Positions 33,717-47,087 of a stretch of DNA of 64,000 bases are shown here, in pieces (positions within the stretch are counted from its first letter, which is position 1; every line of letters begins with the position of its first letter). The notes under the pieces are model-generated. The model ran no database searches, was not told where the DNA came from, and saw only the letters and a list, made by a program, of their open reading frames with translations. Position numbers and translations under genes: made by a program. Source of the DNA: Centrapalus pauciflorus (Eukaryota; Streptophyta; Magnoliopsida; Asterales; Asteraceae); contig JAANYP010004771.1 of NCBI GenBank assembly GCA_020465985.1, positions 1,197,932-1,261,931 of the forward strand, given 5' to 3'.

Positions 33717-35948
33717 AAAATAATATAAATAAGAGAAATAATATGTATCGGATATGAAATATGTTTCATTTATCAATTCTTTTAGTAATATATTGACCAA
33801 AATATTCTTAGTTAGGAAATTCAAATTCCAAACATGGATATATGTTACTCCGAGTATAAATCGTTTGGAAATAAGATAGGGTTTTTACCATAACTATATC
33901 GGGATCAAACTATCGTTTTAGGGTTTCAACCATTCCTACTTCGACATCCATCTTTATGTTGGTAAAGTGAAATGGGACCTCCTATATATGTTTCACTATC
34001 ATTTTGTAAATCTTAACTATAAATAAATCCATATACAAACATGATATAGTATTATGTTAATGCTCAAGTATTAATAATTAACTTAACCTGTGTAGTATGT
34101 TAGAATCCGAGTTAAAAGAAAATGAACAATGCATCAGCAACAACACAACATCAACTGTCAATAAAGTTGTTAGATTGTACCTTGTTGCCCCTAGAAACCC
34201 CTAAGTGAGTGTTGCTCCCGTGACCCCTGTGCATACACTCAGGTCTGGACTAACACACTACTTATACAAATTTTCACTTAATATCTTCATACTTATTATA
34301 TTACGAACTGTAGTATGTTAATATTATACTAAAATAACAACTTAGTTTAATACGTTTTTCCAAACACGTTTCAAGCCACTTCAAAACAAAAGTATAAATA
34401 TATAAAAATGTATAATTAAAGTGTTATTGTTATTTTTGACAGCCACATCCACTTTAAGTCTTTCAATAAAATTTATTTTTTTTTTGTTTTTGTCCATTAA
34501 TTATAAAAATATATAAGGTTCAATTTCATTTTTCTGGATTACTTTGTTGACATGACATTATTGGTAATAAAATATACTGTTTGAAATTAGATCAATTAAA
34601 AGTATATAAATTTAAACATAAAAAGTTACATAAATGATAAAAATAATGATTACTATTCATGTATTTACAAAACCTAGAAAAATAATAGTTATGACAAATA
34701 TATTTTTTGTGTTTTTTATTAAAATTAATATTTATGTGTTTCAATTTTAAATTTATATACATTTTATATACATAATTTTATTTTAAATATCCAATTAGGT
34801 TAGAAAACTAGTTATAAAAATGCAACGATGTTTTTCATCTTTTACCAACTTATGCAATGAAATTAAATTTAACACGATTTATGTAACAATTTTTGAAATA
34901 GTTGTCAAAGTGTGCAACGTTTAATCTACTTATTTATCTGAAAATATTAATTTGTTGTATATCACTAAAAGTCCTAAGTGACTCAACTACATGTAAATAA
35001 AACTCATATCACGGATCTTTGTTAATATAGTATGGGTTGGGTGAAAAAATTATCTGATTTTAATACGACATTTTCTTTCTATTGTAAATTTATTCGTATC
35101 TGGGTTAAAAAGTTGTTGCTCGTTTTCCAGTGAAAAAACTACAAAACAATGATTATCGTCAGATGATTAAGGATAAATGTGGGGATTCGTGATTAATAAT
35201 TCAATATAAATGATTAATTTACACTGTACAAATTTGATTATCGTTAACCATAGACTCTTAATATTCACTGCATAATTGAACGATTGTTTAACGTAAATGA
35301 TAAAGACTTAAAGCATAGATTAATTAACTTTTCATCAAATTGTTATTTCTAATCTTCACGGTTATCGCCAATTACCTGAAGATGATCTCTATTTAAATCA
35401 CTACATGTTTTTAGTCATGACAGATAATAAATTTTTTAAAATAGGGATGAGATGACAAATTCTTTGTCCGGCCCATTGTCATCCCTTGTGCCTAGTCGAA
35501 ATAGATCAAAGATTACCGTAAAATTTGTTATGGAAATATTTGTATAGAATAGTTGAAACTAATGATAATTTTGCAGAGTAACCCTTCTTTTATAAAGTAA
35601 TTGAATTTGGTGACGTGGATTTTTGTACGCGTAGATGTGTCCATGTAGATTTTTTGGTTTGATAGATGACCTCATAAATAGGTAAATTACGTTGTATGTT
35701 TGTGTGAGAAGTTCAACCATATTGAATAAATCATGTTAAATATGATTTCATTGCATTAATTGGAAAAACTGGAAAACGTTGTTGCATTTATTGATAACAA
35801 GTTCAAACGTCATTGCATAAATTGTGCTAAAAATAATTTCGTTGTATAAATTGATAAAAGACGTAAACGTTGTTGTATAAATACGGAGTTAACCCAATAA
35901 ATAAATATGATTACATTTATATTTATTTTTCTGCTTATAAATAGCGAA
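33717..35948. other. intergenic, nothing recognised
   Basis: AT-rich DNA with no supported coding frame, terminal inverted repeat or Helitron end. Confidence 0.55.
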
Positions 35949-36948
35949 TCTTCTATATATTATAATAAAGGAGAACATCTCATTGCCACGTGTCATTCTA
36001 TCAACGAATTTATTTTTAATTTTCCCGCTCTTTTTTCTAATTTAGAACTATTCAATAATAAATTTAATTAATTAAAAAATATATATAACATTTTATCTTT
36101 CTTTCCTAAATTATTTTCTTACATTAATCACTTCAATTTATTATATTAAAAGCAATTAAACCAATAGGTTACCAATAACTAAAACATATATATTGTCTTT
36201 AAATTTGAAACATGCATATTATAATTGTATTTATTTTGTATAATTAATATCTTAAAATAAATATTTATTTATTAATATAACATAATTTTTGTAGTTAAAT
36301 CATATTAAGTATAAAATGTTGACAAATTAGATACAATTTTTCTTCTTATATTTTTTTATGTTTTCATTCATAAATATTCTACAAAAGTATTGATCTTTAA
36401 ATTTTAAACTAATTTATAAAATTTAAAATCTACTTTTATTCTTAAAATTTTCTATTATTATTAGTTATTAGTAGCAATTATAATAAATTATCAATTCTTT
36501 TTTAAATCAATTCAAAAAAAATATGAATAAACATATGAATTGATATATATATAATACACTTAATAATCTAATCTATATCTATAAATACTATTAAAATAGT
36601 AGCTAAATTGACATTTATCATCTTCTTATGGTGTCATGTGGCATGTTCTACTAATGATAAATGTTAATTAGTATTTCAAAATTAAATTAAAAATTTTAGA
36701 TCAAATTTTTTTTAAGATAAGATTATGGTTAGATACTTAAATCCCAAAAAAAGCACAACACATATTTAAAAGTTATTAATGATTAGTTTTTTTGTATAGT
36801 GATTTATACATAAACACATTATAATAAGATATATTAAATATCATTAATATTATAAGTTTCAATATTAATTATTAGTTTTAAGTTTATATAGTTTTGAAAA
36901 AATAAATTTATTAAAGTTATCCGTGTAATACTCGGGTTAATAAACTAG
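35949..36948 (+). mobile_element. Helitron-type element (1000 bp)
   Basis: It begins A|TCTTCTATATATTATAATAA (35949) and continues AGGAGAACATCTCATTGCCA. It ends with the hairpin CCGTGTAATACTCGG followed by GTTAATAAACTAG|T (36948). A possible second 5' start (TCTATATCTATAAATACTAT) near 36568 could define a shorter nested element sharing the 3' end. Non-coding. Confidence 0.72.
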
Positions 36949-38864
36949 TTATAGTATAATCGAGTAGGCAGACGTATCTTATCGTCCACGCATGAAGCAC
37001 AAAAGAAAGGTTGGGTGGGATGTGGGTCGACAAAACCACCTATATCGCGTGCACTCTACTGCAAATTTCTTTTTTCCTAGGTTGCCATTGTACTTTGTAC
37101 ATTTGTACTTTTGTACTATAGAAATATTTATTATAGGTGTAATTTTTATGATTTGTGACAATCTTAATATTTTAATTTTTTTTTTAAATATGATGTTAAT
37201 AGAATTGGTATGACATTTCTAGAATAAATATGGCTAATAAAATATGGGGTACCAATAAATATAACACTACTAAATATTGTTTACGAACAATTGGTTGTAA
37301 CTAACTTGCAATACCTATTAACAACGGTCATGAAGATGCAACTTATAATAGTAGTTTAGAAATAAGAACTCTAATACATATGTGTTAACTTTAGGTCACA
37401 TAACTTACGTTTTTTATATTCTTTAGGTGGCTGTTTGATGGAGTACAAATGAGTTACATTTTAAGTAATTGATAGCAAAAGACAATGAGTTTTTATCTAT
37501 TCACTTTTCGAGTTCTTTTAGTTAATTTTTTTGCCGTATATAAATTATAAACCAGATCAAACTGATTTTATTAGCAATCCAAAAACCGTATATAAGGTCT
37601 GTTTGGTTCAAGTGCAAACAAAAAATCATGTGTCATACAAAGTAATGTCGTTCACGTTGAATACCATCCCCCTCTAACATATAACTTTTCTAAGAGTTTT
37701 TAGCCAAAATATAGTTGTTTGAAAAACTATTTACCGAAAATGGTACTTTTAGTTTTATATCAAAAGATTGTGTTTCTATTTATTTTGTTAAAAAGAAAAT
37801 AAAATAAAATCCGGAGAAAAACAATTTCAAAAGTGCATCAAATTGGTGGTTTTAGGAGTGTGGTGTTGAGTTCGAGGACAACACCAAGGTTGGTTGAAGT
37901 TTTTACCATTTCCTTTTACAGGTTGCGTTTATGTTTTTTAGCTTTTCTTTGCGTGGTTTGTTCAAGTTGACACTTATGTATAATTGTTTTTTTTTTTTTT
38001 TGTTAATGACATATCCACATATTTGTTTATTTTAAACGTTAATGATTAATGTTTGAAATGAAAATTTACTTTCAAATTTATTATTTTGATTCTTTAATTA
38101 TTCTTGAAGTTGATATAAAAATGGTTGATTTGGTGTTATAAAATTTAATGTATGATAGTTATTTTTATAAAAGTGAATGATTGATATTGCATTATCACTT
38201 GATGTGTTGATGATATACTAAAGAGTTGAGTTTAATTTTGATCATTATCCAACTTTATATTTGTCTTATTTATCTAATAAATTATTTATTGTATATATTT
38301 AATTATTAAACTTCAGTTTAATGTTTTACTTTGAGAAAATAACTAAGACTAATGGCTATATGTGTAGTATGAAATATGATGATTTAGTGATAAAATGTGT
38401 AAAATTTTCAATATGTAAACGTGCATAAAAAATAGTTTAGCAAATATAGAAATATATACGTATAATGGTTTCACTAAATAAAATAAATCTAAAAATTAAA
38501 TGGTCAAAAATATACATAACCATGTACTAAAATATATATACGTAACTTATTTTTAAAAATTTACTTTTGTGACTGGTTGAATGAAATTCACTAAATCCTC
38601 TTAAATACCACACAAGAAAACTTTTAGAAGAAGTTCAGGGACCATTAACGTAAATATCATGAAAACGGTATCAGTGTACCATAACGGAAAGTAGTAATGT
38701 CAGTGTAACCCAAATTTCGTGGGATCTGATGCCACCCAACACGAACGCTGGCTGATTCAGACTCCAAAGCGAATCACCCTTTTCCCACCTTTTTCTTCTT
38801 TTATAGTCCATTCACTTCCCCCTAATTTCCAGAATTCGTTCACAGTTTATTCAACGAATCAACA
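36949..38864. other. intergenic upstream of the copper chaperone gene
   Basis: No gene is supported. The last 150 bp (about 38715-38864) are less AT-rich and pyrimidine-rich, which fits the promoter/5'UTR of the next gene. Confidence 0.5.
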
Positions 38865-40859
38865 ATGTCTCAGGTACTTCAATTCTCTCTATTTTTTAAC
38901 TAGTTCATCTGCTTTTCCATCTGTTTGAATAACAAATTTCTACTTTGATTCTGTTTATCTTATCTATAATTGATCATCATATAATTATAATATGCATAAA
39001 TCATTTCGTATTTTGAGATTCAATTCGCTATATTTGTTGAAATAATGGTGTGAGATATCCATGCCTTCGGCTGCAATTAATTAATCTTGCTATCAAGTAA
39101 CACCATATTGTCGATTTTGTGTTTCTCGGTTTTAAGAGTGTTGATGTATTACTTGAATGCTAGATTTCTATATCAACTTTCGGTTTGTGTTCTGTTTTCA
39201 TCAATTATATAATATTAAAAGTTTTTTTAATATGTTTTCAATAGGACTTTTTTGCTTTTCAGAAAGGCAAAAAGCTTTTCAAAGGATCAAAAGTAAACTA
39301 TTTCTTAGATCAAATTATGTGCTCTTGAAGGATTATTATTAGCATACAAAAAAATGGGTTAAATTTTGTACCTTAAAATTGATAAGATTAAAATTAAATC
39401 GTTTGCTTATTGTAAATAAACTTCAGCTACTTGAGAGAGTGGATATAACTAATAAGGATGTTTACTGTAATGACAAAAGATCCCTTCCGGTTGTACGCAC
39501 TGTCTTTGCCATTGTTACAAAAATCATTGATGGAAACACATCATATGGGAAGATAATGTTTTTAAAGTGGTTTTTTTGGTATAAAGATAACAGTTATGGT
39601 CCTTATATATGGAGATTTATCGTAGACCTTAATTTGTATCTATATCAAGATTATATGTTAATTTATGTTCAATTCCGTGACGGCTAACTTACGACACGAT
39701 GTGTGTGGCAACTTAGACTGTTGTTCTCAAAGTCGGGATGTCATGTGGAGGCTGTGCTGGTGCGGTGAAGAGGGTTCTCACTAACATGGAAGGTTTGTAG
39801 TTCATGTTTCTCATGTCCTGATCAAGAATTCTCTACTTATTGTTTTGATTCTTTGTATTCAATTCCTTGTATTTGAACATCAAATTTTAACTTTTGTCGA
39901 CTTCTGATTAAAATAGGTAAAAAGAGATCCTTGCTTGGATATGTTTAGTACTTTAGTTGGCTGCCTAGATTTAAGATCATAAATGAATAACTAATTATGT
40001 TAATTTCTTATGATAAAATGAACCAAGTACATAACATGTTGTTTTATCCCAGATATATTGAAAAAATGCTTGGTTAAGCATCTGTTGTAGTTCTGCCTTT
40101 AACAGTTTTTCAGAATCGATTAACAGCTTATTGATCATGTTTTAGCTTACTGTAGCTTCAATGACAGTGCATCTAGTTTTAGATCTATATCAAGTTATTC
40201 GTTACCTGTTGAAAGTATTGATTCGAGGCCTAGAATGACATTTTACTTTGAGTGCTTGGAATCTACTTTTTTGATCGAAAAATGAGTTTGCATATGAATA
40301 TGATACCATTTTCTGAGAATCAGATCCTTTTGTCTCTAAGAACCCAGGAATTGTTTCTATTTAAATATTTTTTCAGAATCACTTCACAAGATTCTATTTC
40401 TTAATTTCAGAAGATCATATATTGAGCTGATCTTTGACTTATCGATTGGTATGATAAAATAATCATTGTGTAGGGGTGGAAACATTTGACATTGATCTTG
40501 AGCAAAAAAAGGTAACGGTGAAAGGAAATGTAGAGCCAGATGCAGTTTTGCAGACTGTTTCCAAGACTGGTAAGAAGACTGAATTCTGGCCAACAGAAGC
40601 ATCATCATGTTGTGGAGCCAAAAAGTCGGTGGAGCCTGTGGCTGCACCATCTAGTGAAGCTGGAGAAGCCACAGACCATGCGGCCGCTACATCTTCTGGA
40701 GCTGAAAAACCCGTGGAACCAGTGGCTGCTCCATCTTGTGAAGCAACAAAACCAGAGGAGCCTGTTACTGCACCATCTTTGGAGGCCGAAAAGCCTGTGG
40801 AACCTGTTGCAGCACCATCTTGTGAAGCTGAAAAGCCACTTGAACCTGTTGTTGCTTGA
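38865..40859 (+). CDS. CCH: CCH/ATX1-type copper chaperone with repetitive C-terminal extension (156 aa)
   Basis: Three predicted exons: 38865-38873 (only ATG TCT CAG), 39717-39792 and 40474-40859; phases agree. The heavy-metal-associated domain covers about residues 4-69, with the metal site GMSCGGC (C13, C16) and conserved VKRVL, VTVKGNV, VLQTVSKTGKKTEFW blocks. Such proteins carry Cu(I) in the cytosol to P-type ATPases such as RAN1. Plant CCH differs from ATX1 by a C-terminal extension. Here residues 79-156 are about four imperfect 17-19 aa repeats built on KPVEPVAAPSCEAE, proline/glutamate-rich with extra cysteines, plus a CC pair at 74-75. A three-codon first exon followed by an 843-bp intron is unusual but gives the canonical MSQTVVLKV start. 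It converges with the kinase gene, 388 bp between stop codons. Confidence 0.88.
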
Positions 40860-41247
40860 TCTTTAAGTAAAGTTTATGAAAAGGTGACCGGTATTGATAT
40901 GTTTGTAGTTGCATGTGGGTTTGTTTCTGTAAGTTTGCTACTTCTTTGTGATTGTAAAATTTTAGCCATTGGAATAAATCTTGCCATCTTGGCACGACAA
41001 TAAACCCAGAAAACGATCGATTAAATGAAATTAATTAATAACAATATTCAAATTTTATGATACTAAGGGTTGTGGGAGTACTCTTCCCTCCCAAATCTCA
41101 TCTTTCTGTAGACCTCAGCGTCATATCGCATCAATTTGTAGATAATCAAGTACTTTAAAACTACACTCAGTTTTCACATTACAGAGTCTCTTTTCAATTA
41201 AAACAAAGATTCTGAAAAAATATAACAAGTGTTGATAGTGTTGATGA

Positions 41248-43875
41248 CTAATAATAATCTATATGATCCTCATTTTGTGAAACAAAATCTCGAAAAGAAA
41301 CAGGTTGAGGAACATAGGGCGGTGAAACCCCGCGTAAAAGTGCCCAATCTACACCATCAAAGAACGTGTGGTGTTTGATCGAGGGTGCACCCTTTAAGGA
41401 TCCCATACGTTTTGTAGGGTCCTTGATCAAGAGCTTCGTGATCAAATCCTTCATAGCCGACGACGACACAGGCTCTTTAGGGAACTGAAGCCCTCTAGCC
41501 AAAATACTTGTAAGCGTAAACTCGTTATCACCTCCCCTAAACGGCGTCACTCCATAAAACAACTCGTAAATAAATATTCCCAAAGTCCACCAATCCACTG
41601 CATTCCCATGGCCTTCACCAGAAACTACCTCTGGGGCCAAGTACTCATGAGTACCAACAAAGGACTTTGATCGAGCCTCGACTGGCTCAGCCATTATGTC
41701 AAAACTTGGTCGGTTACTTGGGCGACGTGGTCTTTGCTTCCGCTTGGGGTGAAAGCACGAGAGCTTTGGCATGATGCAACTTGGAAGGATGCATGCGGGC
41801 AGTGTTCCCTTATTGCACAAGGTTATCATCGGGCTGGTTATGCTTAGATCTTGACCCTGAACAAGTTTAGGGGCTGCGGAACCATCGCATTTAAGGCACA
41901 AATCGAAGTCGGTCAGCATTATGTGACCGTCTGATCTGACGAGAACGTTTTCGGGCTTTAGATCTCGGTAAATTATTCCCATCATGTGAAGGTATTCTAG
42001 GGCAACCACAACTTCTGATGCATAAAACCTGCATGCATGCAGGCAGGCATATCCATCTCTAAATCAATTAATTAAGTTAATTAATGTTTTAATTATGCCA
42101 TGTTTTAGATATATTAAACATTTCTAAAATATAAATTAATTTAATTTTGTACATGTCTGGACATTATATATTGCTTGTTAATTAATAAAACGTTTAGTTA
42201 ACTATATTTTACAACGCGAAGTATAAGTTCTTTAATAGCTATATATATATACACCCACTAGAATGCTATATATAAGAATTGGAAATTCTATATGAGGTGT
42301 ATTGCCTTCAATGCATAAAAAACAAATAGAATTAAATAAAAACTTTATGGGTCAACAAATTAAATATATTTAAAATTGTAATAATCAATGGGTCATTGCA
42401 AGATGGCCGGACACTTCATTTGCAAAGTTAATTTTACACATGATTATTAAGTATAAGCAAATTAGTGATAAAATGATCAAATTAGGTAACTAATAAAGGA
42501 GAAACTAGTTTAATTTAACAACGGGTAAATTTTATTATGATTTAATATGAACTGAGTTGAGTTGAGCATCAAACAATTTTTGTACGTTGATTACAAATTT
42601 ATGATCATACATCTTTTAATAAAACGACTCAGAGGTTGTATATAAGCATTTAATTAAAATTGGGTTATCCTTCGCGCGATCCATTTCATTTTCTATTGAT
42701 ATTACTCATTTCAATTTGTAACCAGCCAATTTTTAAAGTATATATAATTAAGTAATTAAATGTTTTAATATAGAAGTAAATTTAACTTCCATCGATTTCT
42801 CAAACGGGATCATGTTTATATCATGTGACCACATTGATCACTTTTCATTCAGTTTGCAAATTTATTTGGGATGTAAACTTTTCAACTAAGCTTGTCTCGA
42901 TCATAATTATAATTAATTAATTAAGGAGTGATTTTGAAATAATACTCTCTAGCTAGCCTCGACCTTTCCGCCCATAAAATTATTTATATTTAGAGGTTAA
43001 TTGAACTATCATTGATCCATTTCATTATTAGCCGGCCGAATTATTACCTCTAAATTAATAAAAGATTTCTTTATTCTATCTATAAAATATTAATAACACG
43101 AAATTAAATAATCAAAGTTTTCGTACTATAATTAAATTTTTTTTTTTTTTTTTTTGAGATTCAGTAACATCTCATCTAATTATTATAACTGGTAAAATAT
43201 AGCATGTTAACTTTTTAATCGATCGATCAAGTTATTATTATACTAGTTTAGTAACCACGTATTTTTTGTTATGAATTTAACGGTAAGTATATGATAATCT
43301 TATCGAGTTAAGTTATATGCTCACCGGACTGCAGCTTCATCAAACCTTCTATCAGGTTGCCGTTGACGGAGAATGTGCAGATCGCCGCCAGGACAGAACT
43401 CCGTCAACAGGCAAGACCACCGATCAACTTCCAAACTGGCATAAAGTGACGGCAAAAATGGGTGATCCAACATTTGCAATATTTCCAATTCTATCCTTGC
43501 CCTGCTCTCTTTGTCCCTGTTCATCAACTCTTCCTTATCCATCACCTTCGCCGCTAACATGCACCCCTCGGCGCACTTTAGCTCCACCAAGTACACACTC
43601 CCGATGTCACCACTCCCTAGCCTTTGTACAAATCTCAATTCATCAAGACTGAGCGTGGCGCCATTGGCCTTCACCAGCCGCCGTATGACATCTTTGGTGG
43701 CGTTGGGTGGTGGAGCGTGGCGGGAGGACGAGAAGGAGCGGCTCAAGGTGGCGGTCGGAGACTCGCTTCTTGAGCTTGTGCTAAGCTTAAACCGATCGGT
43801 GGTAGACTTGGTGGTGGTGGTGGTTGAGCCAAGACTACGAGCACTAGGGCAGTTGTCCTCAAGGGGCATTTGCAT
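41248..43875 (-). CDS. AGC VIII serine/threonine kinase, PINOID/WAG-like (443 aa)
   Basis: Two exons on the minus strand, 43875-43325 and 42028-41248, joined in phase 2 (CG|G = Arg184) across a 1296-bp intron. Kinase features: glycine loop GSGDIGSV (about 87-94), Lys110, catalytic YRDLKPEN (D206), and DFD at 224-226 in place of DFG, the mark of plant AGC VIII kinases. A roughly 70-residue basic/cysteine insertion (CIMPKLSCFHPKRK) precedes SFVGTHEYLAPE. The protein ends NEDHIDYY where relatives often end in an FxxF-type PDK1-docking motif. Relatives phosphorylate PIN auxin carriers at the plasma membrane. The N-terminal 60 residues are Ser/Thr-rich. Start chosen at MQMPLEDN; the frame is open to 44007 but that part does not look coding. 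Could be closer to AGC1-12 than to PINOID. Confidence 0.87.
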
Positions 43876-44007
43876 GGTTGAAAATAGTGGTGGCTGGCCG
43901 GCCGGCGACCACGGTTGTGATAGTTTCAGGATGGTTGTGAAGACTGAAGAGCATGGGAAATAGAATTTATGAACGGTGGTGATGAGATGGACGTCGTCGG
44001 CCGGCAC

Positions 44008-45294
44008 ATAAGGGCCGTGTCATGGGGCCGGCTATTTACAAGGCCTAAAGGGCCCAGTAATGGCCCAAAAAGCTGGATTTGGTTGTATTATTAAATTTAA
44101 AGTGATTTCTCTTATCCAGAGCATACATTACTAAATTTAAAACACCACTTTAGTCATGATTTGCACATTATGTATTAAAATTTGAAGATCGAATTGTCCT
44201 TAGAATACTGAACTCTATAAGTAAGATAAAAGTTTCGTGGGTATACGTGTTTGTTTTTGGATTATCCGATTTTGTAAATAATCTGAAACTTCAAATCATC
44301 CAAGAACTAGACGCTCGATTCACTGAAGATACAATTTTTTATATAAATTTAAACTAAAACAGATATTCAAATATGTAAATACAAACTTATAATCATAAGT
44401 AGGAATAAGAAAATGAATACATCACAAAATGTATGAGCAATGAATCCAACACTTTTAATTTGTGCATTCAAAAAATTATTTCAACCCTTTACTTTACATG
44501 AATAAATAATGATAATAGTATGAATATGAGTTAATAATTAGGCAATGAATGTTTGTATCTTAGGATAATATTAGCAGGGATGAAGACAAAGAATATAGTA
44601 CACGCTAAATCATACCAATCATATTCAACACTATTTAATGAATCATTGATGTAACTTGTTGAAATTATTGTCAATTGGAAAAAATAAATTATAACCATGT
44701 AAATAATAATAAAAAAATCCCTAATTTATAATAATGTGATTTAACGGTATAAAATGATAAATTTAACGCCTAAGTTGTGAATATGCTGTTAAGTAATATG
44801 TTATCAGATGTTGTAACGGAAAAGAGACTTTAAATCAATGTAAAAATAGATATGAAATAACAAAATTGTTAAGTATAATAAAAATTATTCATATATGATT
44901 AAATAATCATACGTTTAATTACATAATGTAACTGCTAGAAAAGGTCACCATCAAAATTAAAGTGATTTGTTAACTTGAGAAATAATTGACAGCTTTCAAA
45001 CTTTTTATGAACAATGATTATTGCATTATTATTCTAAACTTTGTGATTTTGTGTTTAAAAAAGTTGCATTGTAATATGATTTTTATTATGCTAATGATGT
45101 TTTTTTTTTTGGATATTAGACGTGTTGTAAAAAATGTCAAAATCCAGCATCATTTGTAAGTACATTGCTAAAATTTGTAAATTTCGATTCTTGAAATTGA
45201 TGCAAGGGTGTAATTGCTATTTCTTGAAAGTTATTTCCTTTGAAAAGAAAAGTTGAAGGCCAATTGTATAACTCCCTCAAACAAAATGAAAGAG
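44008..45294. other. intergenic upstream of the kinase gene
   Basis: No gene or bounded element is seen; AT-rich. The first part should include the kinase promoter (minus strand). Confidence 0.5.
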
Positions 45295-45606
45295 TTAGGG
45301 GGTGTTTGGTTCCTAAATTTTTTTCTCTCGGATTTGCTTTTTGTCAAATGATTTGCATTATGTAGCATTTGCATTTGTCAGGATTTTGTCAAACAATTTG
45401 CATTATCTTATAGAAAAAATTTACTAATCTGAAAAATGCAAGGTAACTGGGATTTAAAATCATAGGGGGGAGACTGAGATTTTAAATAACAAAAAATTGA
45501 TGGATTTAAGAAATCCTGAGATTATAAACCCCCACTGAAATCTGCAAACCAAACACAGGATTTTAAATGCAAATCCCAGTAAATCCGCAAACCAAACGCC
45601 CCCTTA
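45295..45606. mobile_element. Harbinger-type MITE, family 1 copy 2 (306 bp)
   Basis: The ends are GGGGGTGTTTGGTT (45298) and AACCAAACGCCCCC (ending 45603, read as AAACCAAACGCCCCC). TTA occurs directly outside both (45295-45297, 45604-45606). The 3-bp TTA duplication assigns it to PIF/Harbinger. Its interior matches the element at 7440-7740. Confidence 0.9.
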
Positions 45607-45808
45607 GATTTTAATTGTCAATATAAGTTTATTCTCATTTCTTGCTTCCCAGATGTATACTGCAACTTCTTTCTATTATCCTCAACCTCAATTCCTTCAA
45701 GTAAATGCTGGAAAACTCTAAATTGTAACTTAAATTCGTTGTTTATGTTGATCCTATAGAGATTTCAATGCAATTTGAGGCAAGAGCTTGATTTTGGATA
45801 CTTTAAAG

Positions 45809-46122
45809 TTAGGTGACGTTTGGTTTGTGTAATGGATTTTGATGGAATTGGAGTTTAAATTTAACTTGTTTAGAATTTTTTAGAACTAATGTAAACTGTT
45901 AAATTTTATGTATTTTCCATCAAATTTCCTTGTTCATAGGAATTTGACATTCATTCCAATTTATACATGAATTAAATTCCAACCTATACATGAATTAGAA
46001 TCTAATCTACATCTGTAATCAATACTAAAAACTATCTTTTACCTCAACATCAACCACATTAACAACTAAAATCTAAATTCCAATTCCTTTGAATTCCATA
46101 CCGTGAACCAAACGCCACATTA
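45809..46122. mobile_element. Harbinger-type MITE, second family (308 bp)
   Basis: The left end is GGTGACGTTTGGTTTGTG (45812). The right end is GTGAACCAAACGCCACA (46119), an imperfect inverted pair. TTA duplications lie at 45809-45811 and 46120-46122. The interior differs from family 1 and contains GGAATTTGACATTCATTCCA-type palindromic segments. Confidence 0.82.
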
Positions 46123-46174
46123 GGGTTCATAACCTTAATTCTTAAACATGTTGGTTTTTTGTGGAAAAAGTCAG

Positions 46175-46318
46175 GGTTGATTATGAAAAAAAAACAAATT
46201 TTTTTCGAAAACCGGATTGAAAACAATAACTTGAGGACTTTCTTAGGAAAAAATAACACGAAGGGACTAAATCGCAAAATATATGAAAAACATGTTGGTT
46301 TTTTTTATATTAAACCCT
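46175..46318. mobile_element. foldback family F1, internally deleted copy
   Basis: It carries GGTTGATTATGAAAAAAAAA, ATAACTTGAGGACTTT and AAAACATGTTGGTTTTTTTT, but has lost most of one arm relative to the copy at 46779-47087. Confidence 0.65.
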
Positions 46319-46778
46319 AATTTTTATGCCAACAATTCTTTCTATATCCTTAACATTGGGAATTAAAAGGCTCTCGTAACATCATAAAAATGTTTGAAAA
46401 CCAAACGTGATTATATTGTGTCGATTACACCATACCAAACACACACTTAAGGTTTATGTTGATGTTAAACTTATGGGTTATACTACAATGTAACACATGT
46501 TATTTTCAACCAAATGTCATTCCGAGATGTTATATTAAATTAAGTGTATGTTTGGTTCACGAATTCATTAAGGTTTTGTAACTTGAAAACCGAATCCCCT
46601 GTTGGGAAGGCGTTGCGGAGAGCAATGGAGGAGGGTGGAAGGAAGCTTTGGCACACGGAAAGCGTGGTGGCCACCAGAAGTCGCACATCCAAAATTTTTG
46701 GTATGTTCAATACAAACTGATAAAGAGTGTAATACAAATGAAAATGTTATAAAATGCAAAGTTTTTGATAGGATGTAA

Positions 46779-47087
46779 AGGGTTTATTATGAAAAAAAAA
46801 AACATGTTTTCATATTTTTTGCGTTTTCGTCCCTCCATGTTATTTTTTTCTATAAAAAACCTCAAGTTATTTTTTTTCTTTTTGGTTTAGTGAAATTTGG
46901 ACATTAGACCCCGATTATAATTTGTGAACCGAGTTTTTTAAAACTAAAAAACCGGGTTTAATATCCAAATTTCACTAAACCAAAAAGCAAAAAATTAACT
47001 TGAGTACTTTTATGAGAAAAAATAACATGAAAGAATGAAAATTTAAAAAAACATGAAAACATGTTGGTTTTTTTAATAATAAACCCG
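46779..47087. mobile_element. foldback family F1, near-complete copy (~309 bp)
   Basis: It runs from AGGGTTTATTATG... to ...AATAATAAACCC, with arms carrying CATGTTTTCATAT / AAAACATGTTGG. The core AGTGAAATTTGGACATTAGA, CCCCGATTATAATTTGTGAA and GTCCAAATTTCAC-like blocks form the hairpin. It is closest to the intronic copy at 15964-16262. Confidence 0.82.

Noticed and set aside
43511..43963. 150-codon plus-strand frame
   Set aside because: Antisense shadow of kinase exon 1, whose plus-strand complement is low in stops.
43876..44007. 44-residue N-terminal extension of the kinase
   Set aside because: The frame is open, but the residues before MQMPLEDN do not resemble kinase N-termini and read like a pyrimidine-rich leader.
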